Assembly: GCA_045540355.1 (NCBI GenBank)
Contig: JAZQHB010000077.1
Span: 1 to 64,000, forward strand
From: RGIG2945 sp045540355
GTDB taxonomy: Bacteria; Bacillota; Clostridia; Oscillospirales; Acutalibacteraceae
Direction of reading: 5' to 3'
Length of the DNA: 64,000 nt
A model generated the notes under the pieces. That model was not told the DNA's origin. It was given only the letters and a program-made list of their open reading frames with translations, and did not search any database. Position 1 is the stretch's first letter. The number at the start of each line of letters is the position of its first letter. Positions 7,078 through 16,614 of the stretch are shown in pieces. Made by a program: the position numbers and the translations under genes.

Positions 7078-9072
7078 ATGAAGCTGATGCAGAGATTGGG
7101 TTCTTTTGAGAATGTCAGAAATGACAAGTATATCGATGATTATATCGACATAATCAAATCTAATCCCGGCTCATGCGACGAGGTCTGGTTAGGCACGCCC
7201 TACGGCTTTCCGACTCTTGAAGTTCACAGAGAATATGCAGAATTTTTGAAAAAAGCTGCTGAAAAATTCCGTGCAAACGGTATAGCTGTTTCAATGCAGA
7301 TAAGCAACATAATCGGTCACGGGCACAGACATTATATTTACGGTTTTGACGGTGTGAATTATGAGGACTCACCCGTTGAAAAAATGGTTGGTGCAGACGG
7401 TACTGTTGCAGAATACTGCTTCTGCTTCAGAGGTAAGCATTTCAGAAAATATATTATTGATATACTTTCTCTTTATGCGGAAATCAAACCCGACCGCTTC
7501 TGGTTTGACGATGATTTTTCTATGCAGAATCATTCGCCTGTTGACTTCGGTTGTTTTTGCAATGACTGTATTGCAAAATTTAATGCCGAAAATAACACCT
7601 CGTTTAACCGTGATAAATTATATAACGAAATTCTTTTCGGTGATTTAAATTGGCGTGAGAAATGGATGAATTTTGTCCGTCGGGGATTCAGGGAGATTGT
7701 GCTTGAGGTCGGAGAAATGTTCAAGCGAATTTCACCCGAAACTGCAATGGGACATCAGCACGGACCTTACGGGGCATATTATGCTTATGATTTCAACCAT
7801 ATATTTGATGCGATGAGAGAGGTAACGGGTGAAGCCCCGTGGTCAAGACCGGGCGGCGGTGCATACAATGACCACAATCCGAATTTAATGCTTGGTAAGG
7901 CACTCGATATTTCCGTACAGAATGCTACACTACCCGAATATGTAAAACACAATGCTCCCGAGATTGAAAGCATACCGTTTACTGCGTTCGGGAAAACACC
8001 GGGCGGTACGGCTTTTGAGTCGGCTTTATACCTTGCTTACGGTGCAACGGATATGAGCTATTCAATGCTGATGGATAACCCCGAGGACAAAAGCTTTTAT
8101 GAAAGAGCATTCAAGCTCTTTTCGGAACAACGGGCATATTGGGAGCGTTTATCTCAAATAAATACAGACACTTATCAGGGTGGAATCAGATACTATACTT
8201 CCGAAAAAGCTCGTTTAAAAAAGCTTTTGCCGAATGAAAACATAAACGATTTAAAACAGAATAATCACCGCGAGCTTATGCCGTGGATTCGTGACGGTGT
8301 TCCGATTTCCTATGATAAAAAAGAGGATACAATAATTGTTCTGCACCCCGAAAATGTCAGAGGTTTGCAGAATGAGGATATCGAATATCTGCTTGAGAAA
8401 AATGTTATTACCGATGGTGAAACGGTTAAAATGCTCAAAGACAGAGGCTTCGACTTGGGAATTGAAATTACGGAAGTTATGGGAGATTATTCTCTTGAAT
8501 TAACACAAAAATTCCTCGGACACCCGACAAAACCGACGCACAGAAATTGGTATCAATCAAGCTTCTTTACTGCAGGCAGACCGAATATCTGTTATGCGGA
8601 GTGTGAGGCGGACAACGCAGAAATCCTGAGCGTGTATTCCGATATGTCGGGCAAAACAGTCGGCATTGCAGATTTGATTGTGACAACTCCCAAGGGTAAA
8701 AAGTGGGCTGTTTTGTGCTATTGTCCGTGGAAAGGTATTGTGCCGACTTATATCAGAAACAGATTGCTTGATATAGCGGATTACATAAGCGGCAATGCAT
8801 TGCCCGCAAGAATTGACGACAGCGTTCAGGCGATTTTGTTGCCGAGAAAAAATTCGGAAGGAAAAACCGTCAGCGTATCTGTTGTAAACTGCACAATCGG
8901 CAAAAATGAAGAAATAAAGCTCACTGTCAGAAACCCCGTTGGTGAAAATTTCACATTTGAAAGTCAATACGGTGGCAGATGCGAGCTTGATTTTGAGAAA
9001 AGCGGCGAAGATTACATCATAAACTTACCGAAGATTGATTCATGGTCAGTTGCGACGGTATTTATTGATTAA
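7078..9072 (+). CDS. Putative glycoside hydrolase-like TIM-barrel protein
   Basis: A 664-residue cytoplasmic protein (no signal peptide) that I do not recognise as a named family. The N-terminal 350 residues read like a clan GH-A style barrel: a WLGTPYGFPT segment, WFDDDF (about residue 141), then a CFCNDCIAKF Cys cluster (about 159) like the metal-binding Cys segment of GH42 beta-galactosidases, and GHQHGPYG. The C-terminal third is beta-rich, as in glycosidase accessory domains. It has its own promoter just after the sugar operon, so it may release the sugar which that operon processes. The catalytic acids cannot be assigned with confidence. Confidence 0.5.
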   Translation: MKLMQRLGSFENVRNDKYIDDYIDIIKSNPGSCDEVWLGTPYGFPTLEVHREYAEFLKKAAEKFRANGIAVSMQISNIIGHGHRHYIYGFDGVNYEDSPVEKMVGADGTVAEYCFCFRGKHFRKYIIDILSLYAEIKPDRFWFDDDFSMQNHSPVDFGCFCNDCIAKFNAENNTSFNRDKLYNEILFGDLNWREKWMNFVRRGFREIVLEVGEMFKRISPETAMGHQHGPYGAYYAYDFNHIFDAMREVTGEAPWSRPGGGAYNDHNPNLMLGKALDISVQNATLPEYVKHNAPEIESIPFTAFGKTPGGTAFESALYLAYGATDMSYSMLMDNPEDKSFYERAFKLFSEQRAYWERLSQINTDTYQGGIRYYTSEKARLKKLLPNENINDLKQNNHRELMPWIRDGVPISYDKKEDTIIVLHPENVRGLQNEDIEYLLEKNVITDGETVKMLKDRGFDLGIEITEVMGDYSLELTQKFLGHPTKPTHRNWYQSSFFTAGRPNICYAECEADNAEILSVYSDMSGKTVGIADLIVTTPKGKKWAVLCYCPWKGIVPTYIRNRLLDIADYISGNALPARIDDSVQAILLPRKNSEGKTVSVSVVNCTIGKNEEIKLTVRNPVGENFTFESQYGGRCELDFEKSGEDYIINLPKIDSWSVATVFID

Positions 9073-9080
9073 CTTTTCAC

Positions 9081-9109
9081 TTGAAAAATATGGATTAAAG
9101 TAGTAAAAT
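9081..9109 (+). promoter_or_regulatory. Sigma-A promoter
   Basis: -35 TTGAAA (9081-9086), 17-bp spacer, -10 TAAAAT (9104-9109), followed by CGGAGG and the ATG at 9138. Confidence 0.75.
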
Positions 9110-9137
9110 GATGGAAGTATATTTTCGGAGGTATTGT

Positions 9138-12100
9138 ATGAAACTTTCAAAGAAAATTTTGAGCGTAGTTTTGGCAACGGTTATGGTTATTTTATCCGTT
9201 ACTGTCGGAGTGTTGGCTGAAGGCCCCGACGGCAAGGCTGTTAACGAGATAAGCTTCGGAATTTTTTCCGATTTGCACTATTATCCCGAGAGTCTGACTG
9301 TTGATGCAGACGGAAACAAGACAGATGTCTGGATTGAAAAATCAAGATATGACAGTAAGCAGTACGAGGAAAGTGAAGATATTATCCTCACCGCACTCGA
9401 AACATTTAAAGTCAGAGCCGAAGAAAAGGGCATGGATTACATTATCGTACCCGGTGACCTTACAAAAGACGGTGAGTATCTTGCACACACAGGGCTTGCA
9501 GAATTACTCAAAAACTTTGAAAAAGAAAGCGGAATACAGATTATCGTAACACCCGGTAATCACGATATAAATTCTACAAAAGCAACACAGTATATCAATA
9601 ATGTTGAAGAAGCGGCAAGAGCAATAAAAGCGGATGAATTCTGCGAGGTTTATTATGAACTCGGTTTTGACCTTGCAAGTGATTTTTACGGCGTAAGCTT
9701 TAACAACGGCAATGCAGTTGTAGAAGAAAAGCTCAATGCTTTAACTTTCACGGTTGACCTTGATGAGAAAACCCAGCTTATAGTTGTTGACTCGAATATT
9801 TACAGCTTCGATGAACCGAAGTCCGTAACAGAGGGCGAAATTTCAAAGGAGTGTCTTGAATGGATAGGCAATAAGGCTGACAAAGCAACCGCCGAGGGCA
9901 AGGCAAACATTGTTATGCTTCATCATCCGATAGCAAAGCATGTTGAGTGTCAGCCGGCAACAATTAGTGCCTTTATTCTCAACAACTATATGGAAGCATC
10001 AGAATTTTTTGCTGACCATAATATTCATTTTGCATACACGGGACATCTTCATCAGACAGACATTGCAATGCTTACAAGCGATGACGGCAATGTTATCTAT
10101 GATGCAGAAGCAGGCGGACTTACATCGTTCCCTAACAGATACAGAGAATCCACACTTACACTCTATGAAAACGGCGAGTGCAAGATGGATTATGACGAAA
10201 TTGACTTCGATGCTGAGGCACAGTATGTCCACAACGGAAAAGCTTATAAGCAGGGTGAATTCAAAAAGGAATCCTTTGCAACCTACTTTGGCGGCGGTCT
10301 GAATGAAGACGGCAGATATGCACCGTCAGCGGTTGGTTTTGTAAAGAATATGGTTTACAGATATTTACTTCCGATGACAAAAGACATCAAGGCAGAGGGC
10401 GGTATTCTTGAATTTTTGAAGCTCAAGGGAATTGACCTTCAGCAGATTCTTGCTGACTTTTTAGCACCCTATATAAAAGACGGCATCTATGTGAACGGCT
10501 ACAGCGTTCTTTCTGCTGAAAATATTATGTGGTTTGTTGAGGATTTGTGCAATCAGATTGAAACACTTTATCTTGACGACCCTGATGCACTCTGGGAAGC
10601 ACTCGAACCTGCGGTTGAAAAGATTGTAAACTATCAGATTTCCGATGTTCCTTGTGATGCACTTTATGACGAAGTCGGAATAGGTGACCCGAACAGACCG
10701 GGTACAATCGAAGACCTTGCTTTTTCGGCAGTTTATTATTTCTATACAGGTAATGAGGATTCCGAAAACAACGCATTTATGCAAGATGCAAGGAAAAAGC
10801 TTCTTGATACAGATGTTACAAGAGGTCTGTTTGATACAATAGTTGATGCGGTTTACAACGATATTCTCTACGGAATTATCCTTGATAAGCTTGAAATCAG
10901 AGCAGATAAATTCTACAACGACAGTAAACCCAGTCAGAAGGCGGCGGAATGTCTTAACAACCTTCTGTCGAAGTTCTTAAGAAACGATTTTACTTACGGA
11001 AATCTTGTAGATACGGTATTCGGTTTCGGAATTTTACCCTATAAAGACCTCTTTGATGTATTGGATCAGCTTGCAATTCAGGCTTACTGGACAAAGAGCC
11101 AGGACGAAATAATCGGCGAAGAATTACTTTTCTATATCAACGATTTGTCGACCGATACAAACCCGCAGTATAAGGGTGACTACGGCGTTTCCTACACGAC
11201 ACACAATCAGGCGGATAAAATGGAAGTTACACAGAAAAACTTCCGTCTGCCGACAATGATAAATGCAACTCTCGGCGAAAATGCAACAAGTGCAAATATC
11301 AATTGGTTCTCAAAATCAACCCTTACAGATACCGACATCGAAATATATGAGGGCAAAAACGGCACATTCACAGGCACAATCACAACCGAAGGGAAAATGG
11401 TTGACAGATATTATCCCGGTGTTGATTTAGGCTTTATCGGCTTTTTCAAAGATGAATTTGAAATGTATCAGCATACTGCAAGACTTTCAAACCTCAAGCC
11501 TGCGACCACTTACACATATCGCGTCGGTAATGCTGAACGAGGCTGGTGGAGCGATTGGCGAACAATCACAACTCCCGACGGCTCTGATAATGTAACATTC
11601 TTCCACATGGCAGACCCGCAGGCAATGACTGCTGACCAGTACGAAAAGGGTTGGGCAAATACGATTGAGCAGGCATTTAAGCTTTATCCCGAGGCTGCAT
11701 TCATAATGAATACGGGTGACATTTCCGACCATGGCAACAATAACGATATGTGGCAGCATATCTTTGACATTCCCGAGGAGCTCGGCAATACTTATCTCAT
11801 GCCGACAACGGGTAACCATGAGGGTATGGACGATTACACAATCGCGTCAAACTTCGTACTTCCCAATGTGCCCGAACAGGACGAAGCATCAGGCACATAT
11901 TATTCGTTCGATTACAATAATCTTCACATCGCAGTTCTGAATACAAACGACATTGCAGAAGATGATTCTCTCAGCGATGAGCAGATTGAGTGGCTTAAAA
12001 ATGATATGAAGTCATCAGATGCAGAATGGAAGATAGTATCGCTTCACAAGGCACTTTACTCAAACGGCTCACACTATAAAGACAGTGAAGTTGTTGCGAT

Positions 12101-12647
12101 GAGAGAAGAATTGTCAATACTCATGCCCGAGCTTGACATCGACCTTGTTTTGCAGGGACATGACCATGTTTATCTCAGAACAAAGTCAATCAGGAACAAC
12201 GAGGTTGTTGACGAAAAGGTGACATACCTTTCATACAACGGCGAGAAATATAAGACACTTGTTGAGCCTGTCGGCACAACCTATGAAATCTCAGGCTGCT
12301 GCGGTGTCAAGTATTACCAGACAAAGGGCGAAGATGTAACAGACAACTACTTCCCGAGAGCAGATAAGATTTATGATGCGTATAACTCAATGTTCTCTGC
12401 AATTCAGATAGTAGACGGTGTTATGTATTTCAACGCATACATCGTTGACGGTGACAAGACCACCTGTGTTGACTCTTTCGCAATTCAGAAGGATGTTACT
12501 CAGGGCGAGGAGTTACCCGAGAGTGAGTGGCCTGAAGAAGAAGCTGAGGACAAAGACAGTATTTTCGATTGGCTTAAGGAAGCACTCGAAATACTCAAAA
12601 AGGTATTTTCAGTAATCATCAATATATACAAGATGTACTTTGCATAA
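9138..12647 (+). CDS. Secreted protein with two metallophosphoesterase domains
   Basis: A 1169-residue exported protein with a signal peptide (MKLSKKILSVVLATVMV, cut near residue 28). The first calcineurin-like phosphoesterase domain has SDLHYY (43), GDLTKDGE (105), PGNHD (138), HHPI (261) and GHLH (300). A long alpha-rich linker follows. A purple-acid-phosphatase-like N-terminal beta domain (about 700-815) precedes a second phosphoesterase domain: HMADPQ (823), NTGDISDHG (857), GNHEG (891) and LQGHDH (1005). Both metal-ligand sets look intact. The C terminus is a hydrophobic/amphipathic helix and not a sortase signal. It probably releases phosphate from host or dietary phosphoesters outside the cell. 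The ATG at 9138 is chosen over one 30 bp upstream because of CGGAGG. Confidence 0.88.
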   Translation: MKLSKKILSVVLATVMVILSVTVGVLAEGPDGKAVNEISFGIFSDLHYYPESLTVDADGNKTDVWIEKSRYDSKQYEESEDIILTALETFKVRAEEKGMDYIIVPGDLTKDGEYLAHTGLAELLKNFEKESGIQIIVTPGNHDINSTKATQYINNVEEAARAIKADEFCEVYYELGFDLASDFYGVSFNNGNAVVEEKLNALTFTVDLDEKTQLIVVDSNIYSFDEPKSVTEGEISKECLEWIGNKADKATAEGKANIVMLHHPIAKHVECQPATISAFILNNYMEASEFFADHNIHFAYTGHLHQTDIAMLTSDDGNVIYDAEAGGLTSFPNRYRESTLTLYENGECKMDYDEIDFDAEAQYVHNGKAYKQGEFKKESFATYFGGGLNEDGRYAPSAVGFVKNMVYRYLLPMTKDIKAEGGILEFLKLKGIDLQQILADFLAPYIKDGIYVNGYSVLSAENIMWFVEDLCNQIETLYLDDPDALWEALEPAVEKIVNYQISDVPCDALYDEVGIGDPNRPGTIEDLAFSAVYYFYTGNEDSENNAFMQDARKKLLDTDVTRGLFDTIVDAVYNDILYGIILDKLEIRADKFYNDSKPSQKAAECLNNLLSKFLRNDFTYGNLVDTVFGFGILPYKDLFDVLDQLAIQAYWTKSQDEIIGEELLFYINDLSTDTNPQYKGDYGVSYTTHNQADKMEVTQKNFRLPTMINATLGENATSANINWFSKSTLTDTDIEIYEGKNGTFTGTITTEGKMVDRYYPGVDLGFIGFFKDEFEMYQHTARLSNLKPATTYTYRVGNAERGWWSDWRTITTPDGSDNVTFFHMADPQAMTADQYEKGWANTIEQAFKLYPEAAFIMNTGDISDHGNNNDMWQHIFDIPEELGNTYLMPTTGNHEGMDDYTIASNFVLPNVPEQDEASGTYYSFDYNNLHIAVLNTNDIAEDDSLSDEQIEWLKNDMKSSDAEWKIVSLHKALYSNGSHYKDSEVVAMREELSILMPELDIDLVLQGHDHVYLRTKSIRNNEVVDEKVTYLSYNGEKYKTLVEPVGTTYEISGCCGVKYYQTKGEDVTDNYFPRADKIYDAYNSMFSAIQIVDGVMYFNAYIVDGDKTTCVDSFAIQKDVTQGEELPESEWPEEEAEDKDSIFDWLKEALEILKKVFSVIINIYKMYFA

Positions 12648-12652
12648 AAGAG

Positions 12653-12682
12653 ATAGCCGACGATTGCCGTCGGCTATTTGCA
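12653..12682 (+). terminator. Terminator
   Basis: ATAGCCGACG, loop ATTGC, CGTCGGCTAT followed by TTGCATTTT, six bases after the stop codon of the double phosphoesterase. Confidence 0.8.
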
Positions 12683-12739
12683 TTTTAGACAAAAAGCAGG
12701 CTTGCAATTATGGCAAAACGACGAAGTTTTTTAACAGTA

Positions 12740-12768
12740 TTTACAAGCATTTTCCTCTGTGATATAAT
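12740..12768 (+). promoter_or_regulatory. Sigma-A promoter
   Basis: -35 TTTACA (12740-12745), 17-bp spacer, -10 TATAAT (12763-12768), upstream of AAAAAAGGAG and the ATG at 12810. Confidence 0.75.
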
Positions 12769-12809
12769 TATTTTGCAAATAAAAATATTAAAAAAAGGAG
12801 TGGGTCACA

Positions 12810-14183
12810 ATGAATACTTGCAAGAAAATTGCAGCAGTTATTTTTGGTGTTGTTATTCTCGCAACTGCACTTTTGCCGACAATGGCATCTGCAGTAGCAG
12901 AGGTAGATTTCACAATATCAAACCCCTACAAAAATGTTAATTGGAACACAAACGAAAAAATTCATTACAAGGCTAACCTTCATTGCCACACTTGGGCAAG
13001 TGACGGAAAATTGAATGTTAATGAAATGATTGAAATGCATTATGATTTAGGTTATGATGCACTTGCAATCACAGACCACGGCACAGTTAACTACAGCTGG
13101 ACAAGTGACAGCCATGTTAAAGCAATCGCAGGTCTTATGGGTCTCTTTAAGAGAAAGAGCCTTGAAATGCCCACATATCTTACAGACGAAAGATATGAAG
13201 AAATCACAACAGGTGTTGGTCGCGACGGTCAGGGCATGATTCAGGTTCCCTACGGTATCGAACATAACCCGACATCTTTCAACAATGCTCATGTTAACTC
13301 TTGGTATGCTGACTACGGTCACGGAATATTAGGCGGAACATCCGACTATGAAACACCTATCAGCAATGTTGATGCATTAGGCGGCGTTAGCGTTATCAAT
13401 CATCCCGGCGAATATTCAAGTGCAAGACATGAAGACGATCCGGAAAAGGCATACAATGAAGATTATTCATACTACATCAACAAGTATGCAGATATTCTCA
13501 GCAGATATGACAGCTGTATCGGTATCGATATGAACTCAAAGGGCGACGGCAGAACAAGAAACGACCGTAAGCTCTGGGATATCCTTCTTGAAAGATTGGT
13601 TCCCACAGGCAGAAATGTTCTCGGTATCTGCACAAGTGACGCTCACAAGAAGAGTGCTGTTGATACAGGTTGGATTGTATATTGCACAAATGAAGGCAAT
13701 ACACCGGAAACTCTCCGTGAATGTCTTGAAACAGGTTCATTCTTCGGCGGTGCAAGAAATATCGAAAATGTCAAAGAGCTTGCATTTATTGAAGCACAGC
13801 TCGGCAAAAAGATTACAGGCAAGGACGGCACATGGTCAGTAAAAGACAGCCTCAATCAGCCCGTAGTTACAAATGTTGCAGTTGACGAAGCTGAAGACAC
13901 AATCACAATCGAAGCTGACAAATCTCTCTTGGTTTATTGGGTTGCTGACGGCGAAGTTATCGCAACAGGTAACACAATCGACCTCGACGATTACTACTAC
14001 AATGACAAGATTGGCAGCTATGTAAGAGCTGAAATCTTCGGCGAAGGCGGAATTCTTTATTCACAGCCCTTCACACTTGATTACAACGGTGCTCCCTCAG
14101 GCGAAGAAGTTCGTTTCTTTGACTGGAACATCATTTGGAGAATTATTAAGGAAGCTCTCATCGGCGTAATCAAAGTAAGCTGA
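12810..14183 (+). CDS. Secreted PHP-domain metallohydrolase
   Basis: A 457-residue protein with an N-terminal signal peptide (hydrophobic residues 6-28, ending ASA). It has PHP (polymerase and histidinol phosphatase) metal motifs: HCHTWASDG (about 57), ITDHG (about 86), INHPGE (about 195) and TSDAHK (about 275). A beta-rich tail follows, ending in a hydrophobic helix like those of the other secreted proteins here. PHP domains hydrolyse phosphoesters through a trinuclear metal site. An exported one next to a double phosphoesterase suggests extracellular phosphate or phosphosugar release. Single-gene transcription unit with its own promoter and terminator. Substrate unknown. Confidence 0.85.
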   Translation: MNTCKKIAAVIFGVVILATALLPTMASAVAEVDFTISNPYKNVNWNTNEKIHYKANLHCHTWASDGKLNVNEMIEMHYDLGYDALAITDHGTVNYSWTSDSHVKAIAGLMGLFKRKSLEMPTYLTDERYEEITTGVGRDGQGMIQVPYGIEHNPTSFNNAHVNSWYADYGHGILGGTSDYETPISNVDALGGVSVINHPGEYSSARHEDDPEKAYNEDYSYYINKYADILSRYDSCIGIDMNSKGDGRTRNDRKLWDILLERLVPTGRNVLGICTSDAHKKSAVDTGWIVYCTNEGNTPETLRECLETGSFFGGARNIENVKELAFIEAQLGKKITGKDGTWSVKDSLNQPVVTNVAVDEAEDTITIEADKSLLVYWVADGEVIATGNTIDLDDYYYNDKIGSYVRAEIFGEGGILYSQPFTLDYNGAPSGEEVRFFDWNIIWRIIKEALIGVIKVS

Positions 14184-14195
14184 TAAACCAAACAC

Positions 14196-14221
14196 AAAAG
14201 GCGGCATTAGCCGCCTTTTTT
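14196..14221 (+). terminator. Terminator
   Basis: AAAAGGCGGC ATTA GCCGCCTTTTTT, 12 bp after the stop codon of the PHP protein. Confidence 0.92.
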
Positions 14222-14254
14222 CCCTTTTAAAGAAAGAAGGAATTTGTTAAGATT

Positions 14255-15412
14255 ATGGATTTTGAATCAGCAAAAAAATGTGCAGACCGCCTTGGTGTTA
14301 CTGTCAGGGCTATTCAGAAATGGGCAAAAGAGGGCAAAATTGAAGGTGCAAAGAAAATCGGTCGAGAGTGGATGATTCCGGTCACCTTTAATTCTGTTCA
14401 TGAAGAACAGAAGCCAATGTTGTTTTTGCCTCTCACATCTGCTGTCTTTGAAGTCGGCAAAATAGAGGAATATATCGAAAGCATTGAGCTGAAAGAAGAA
14501 AAAGAGCTTGCACGAGGAGAGTATTTTTATTATAAGGGCGAGTTCGAAAATGCTACCGAAACCCTCGAGCCGTACCTCGACAGTGAGAATCTCAGTGCAA
14601 AAATGACGGCGGCACTAATATGCACATTTTCAAATCTTGCAATGAAGCATCTTCACCTTGTTCACTATTGTGCAAATATTCTGAAAGAAATCTGGAACGA
14701 AGCAAAAGAATCAAACCGTTTCAGTCAAGAAGATAAAGCGTTGATTGTTCTTTGTACCAAAACATTGAAAACACAATTGCAGATTGATGATGAAATACAG
14801 ATGAGAATAGGTGATTATATTCCGTATCTTCCTGACAGATTAAAGCCTTTTGCGTGTTTTCTTATGGCATACAAAGAATTTCTCGAAAAGAAATATGAGT
14901 ATTCCTTGGGACTTATTGATTCAGCGTTGATACTCGACGGTGCAAAATATCCTATTTCTGCCGCATATCTTTATATAATGGCGGCGATAAACAGAATAAA
15001 TCTCATGATGATAGATGAAGCAAATCAAAGAGTTGAATTTGCCCATAAGCTTATATATCCCGACAGCCTTCTGATGCCGATTGTCGAGCACCACACGCTT
15101 ATGCAGGGCACAGCAGAAGCACATTATAAGGACGAGCATCCCGAAACATATAAGAAAATAATGGATATTGCAAAAAATTATAACACCGCCTGGTATGAAA
15201 TTTATAACAAAAAAAGCGGAAAAAATGTTGCGGAAAATCTCACAACAACCGAGTTTACCATAGCAATGCTTTACAGCCGTAAATGGAAGATAAAAGACAT
15301 CGCCGAGCATCTGAAAATCTCAGAAAGAACAGTAAAAAACTATCTGCAGATTATCTACGAAAAGCTCTACATAAACAACAGAAAAGATTTGGAAAAATAT
15401 ATACTCTCCTAA
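14255..15412 (+). CDS. Regulator with N-terminal excisionase-like HTH, TPR-like core and C-terminal LuxR HTH
   Basis: A 385-residue putative transcription factor. Residues 1-48 look like a MerR/excisionase-type winged helix (CADRLGVTVRAIQKWAKEG ... REWMIPV). The middle is helical and repeat-like, resembling tetratricopeptide sensing domains. The last 50 residues form a LuxR-type HTH (WKIKDIAEHLKISERTVKNY). Having both DNA-binding types on one chain is unusual. It stands alone between two terminators, directly before the restriction-modification operon. Its N-terminal domain resembles the extra N-terminal domain of that operon's methylase. Target genes unknown. Confidence 0.75.
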   Translation: MDFESAKKCADRLGVTVRAIQKWAKEGKIEGAKKIGREWMIPVTFNSVHEEQKPMLFLPLTSAVFEVGKIEEYIESIELKEEKELARGEYFYYKGEFENATETLEPYLDSENLSAKMTAALICTFSNLAMKHLHLVHYCANILKEIWNEAKESNRFSQEDKALIVLCTKTLKTQLQIDDEIQMRIGDYIPYLPDRLKPFACFLMAYKEFLEKKYEYSLGLIDSALILDGAKYPISAAYLYIMAAINRINLMMIDEANQRVEFAHKLIYPDSLLMPIVEHHTLMQGTAEAHYKDEHPETYKKIMDIAKNYNTAWYEIYNKKSGKNVAENLTTTEFTIAMLYSRKWKIKDIAEHLKISERTVKNYLQIIYEKLYINNRKDLEKYILS

Positions 15413-15415
15413 CGC

Positions 15416-15465
15416 AAAAACCAATCAGGGACACGTATTACGATTTTCTGATTGGTTTTTATATT
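15416..15465 (+). terminator. Terminator
   Basis: AAAAACCAATCAG (15416-15428) pairs with CTGATTGGTTTTT (15449-15461), then TATATTTTT. Because the arms are flanked by A and T runs it can work on either strand. Confidence 0.85.
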
Positions 15466-15478
15466 TTTAAATTTGGTA

Positions 15479-15507
15479 TTGCTTTTGTTCCAAGTCTGGA
15501 ATATAAT
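15479..15507 (+). promoter_or_regulatory. Promoter of the restriction-modification operon
   Basis: -35 TTGCTT (15479-15484), 17-bp spacer, -10 TATAAT (15502-15507), then GAGGTGG before the ATG at 15535. Confidence 0.7.
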
Positions 15508-15534
15508 TATAACAAGAAAGAGCGAGGTGGTAGT

Positions 15535-16602
15535 ATGGTATCTTTTATGACTGCAAATGAAGCAGCGGAGAAATGGAACATATCACATAGACGAGTAATT
15601 ACGCTTTGTCGTGAAAACCGCATTGAAAATGCTGCAATGCTCGGCAATATGTGGATTATTCCTATTGATGCTAACAAGCCTGAAGATGCGAGAAGCTTGA
15701 GGTATACCAAAACTGAAGAAAAAACAGTAAAACCTTTCTTGAAATGGGCAGGGGGAAAAGGTCAGCTTTTAAAGGAAATTGAAAAATATTATCCTTTTTC
15801 TGATTACAAATATACAAAATACGCCGAGCCTTTTGTTGGCGGTGGAGCAGTTTTATTTGACGTGTTAAGCAAATATGATTTAGAGGAAATTTATATCAGT
15901 GACACGAATGCAGAGCTTATGAATACCTACAAATCAATTCGTGATGATGTTGAAGAATTGACTGAATTGCTCCGCAAAATGCAAAATGAATTTATTCCCT
16001 TGAACGAGGAAGAAAGAAAAGAATACTATTACGTCAAAAGAGAAAAATTTAATAAATTAAAAAGCTCGGAAACCTTTAATGTTGAGCTTTCCGCACTTAT
16101 GATTTTTTTGAACAGAACATGTTTTAACGGTTTGTACAGAGTAAATAAAAAAGGTTATTTTAATGTCCCGATGGGAGCATATAAAAACCCTTTAATATGC
16201 GATGAAATGAATTTGAAATCAGTATCCGAAAAGCTTAAAAATGTAAAAATTATTTGCGGTGATTATAAGGCTTCCGAAGACTTCATTGATGAGCACACCT
16301 TTGTGTATTTTGATCCGCCATACAGACCTTTGACTAAAACATCAGGATTTACGGCATATACAGAAGCTTTGTTTAATGATGAAGAGCAAATCAAACTTGC
16401 AGATTTTATAAAAGAGATTAACAAAAAAGGTGTAAAGATTCTTGCAAGTAACTCTGATCCAAAGAATGTTGATGAAAATGATGACTTTTTCGACAAAGCA
16501 TATTCAGGTTTTAACATAACAAGAGTTGATGCGGTCAGAATGATTAACAGTAACAGTAAAAACAGAGGCAGTATAAAAGAACTTTTAATTTCAAATTTTT
16601 AA
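15535..16602 (+). CDS. Dam/DpnM-type DNA adenine N6-methyltransferase with N-terminal HTH
   Basis: D12-class N6-adenine methyltransferase, predicted to modify GATC and protect against the nuclease encoded next door. Of 355 residues, the first ~55 are an excisionase-like HTH (ANEAAEKWNISHRRVITLCR ... NMWIIPI). The Dam core follows: FLKWAGGKGQL (about 68-78, SAM), EPFVGGGAVLF (about 97), TCFNGLYRVN, and the catalytic DPPY (about 259). An open frame continues 84 codons upstream through the terminator of the previous gene, but GAGGTGG and the promoter place the start at 15535. The HTH extension may let it regulate its own operon. Confidence 0.92.
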   Translation: MVSFMTANEAAEKWNISHRRVITLCRENRIENAAMLGNMWIIPIDANKPEDARSLRYTKTEEKTVKPFLKWAGGKGQLLKEIEKYYPFSDYKYTKYAEPFVGGGAVLFDVLSKYDLEEIYISDTNAELMNTYKSIRDDVEELTELLRKMQNEFIPLNEEERKEYYYVKREKFNKLKSSETFNVELSALMIFLNRTCFNGLYRVNKKGYFNVPMGAYKNPLICDEMNLKSVSEKLKNVKIICGDYKASEDFIDEHTFVYFDPPYRPLTKTSGFTAYTEALFNDEEQIKLADFIKEINKKGVKILASNSDPKNVDENDDFFDKAYSGFNITRVDAVRMINSNSKNRGSIKELLISNF

Positions 16603-16614
16603 GGAGAATTTTAT

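Noticed and set aside
15283..15534. N-terminal 84-codon extension of the Dam-type methylase frame
   Set aside because: It overlaps the end of the upstream regulator, the terminator and the promoter; GAGGTGG and the domain start place the real start at 15535.
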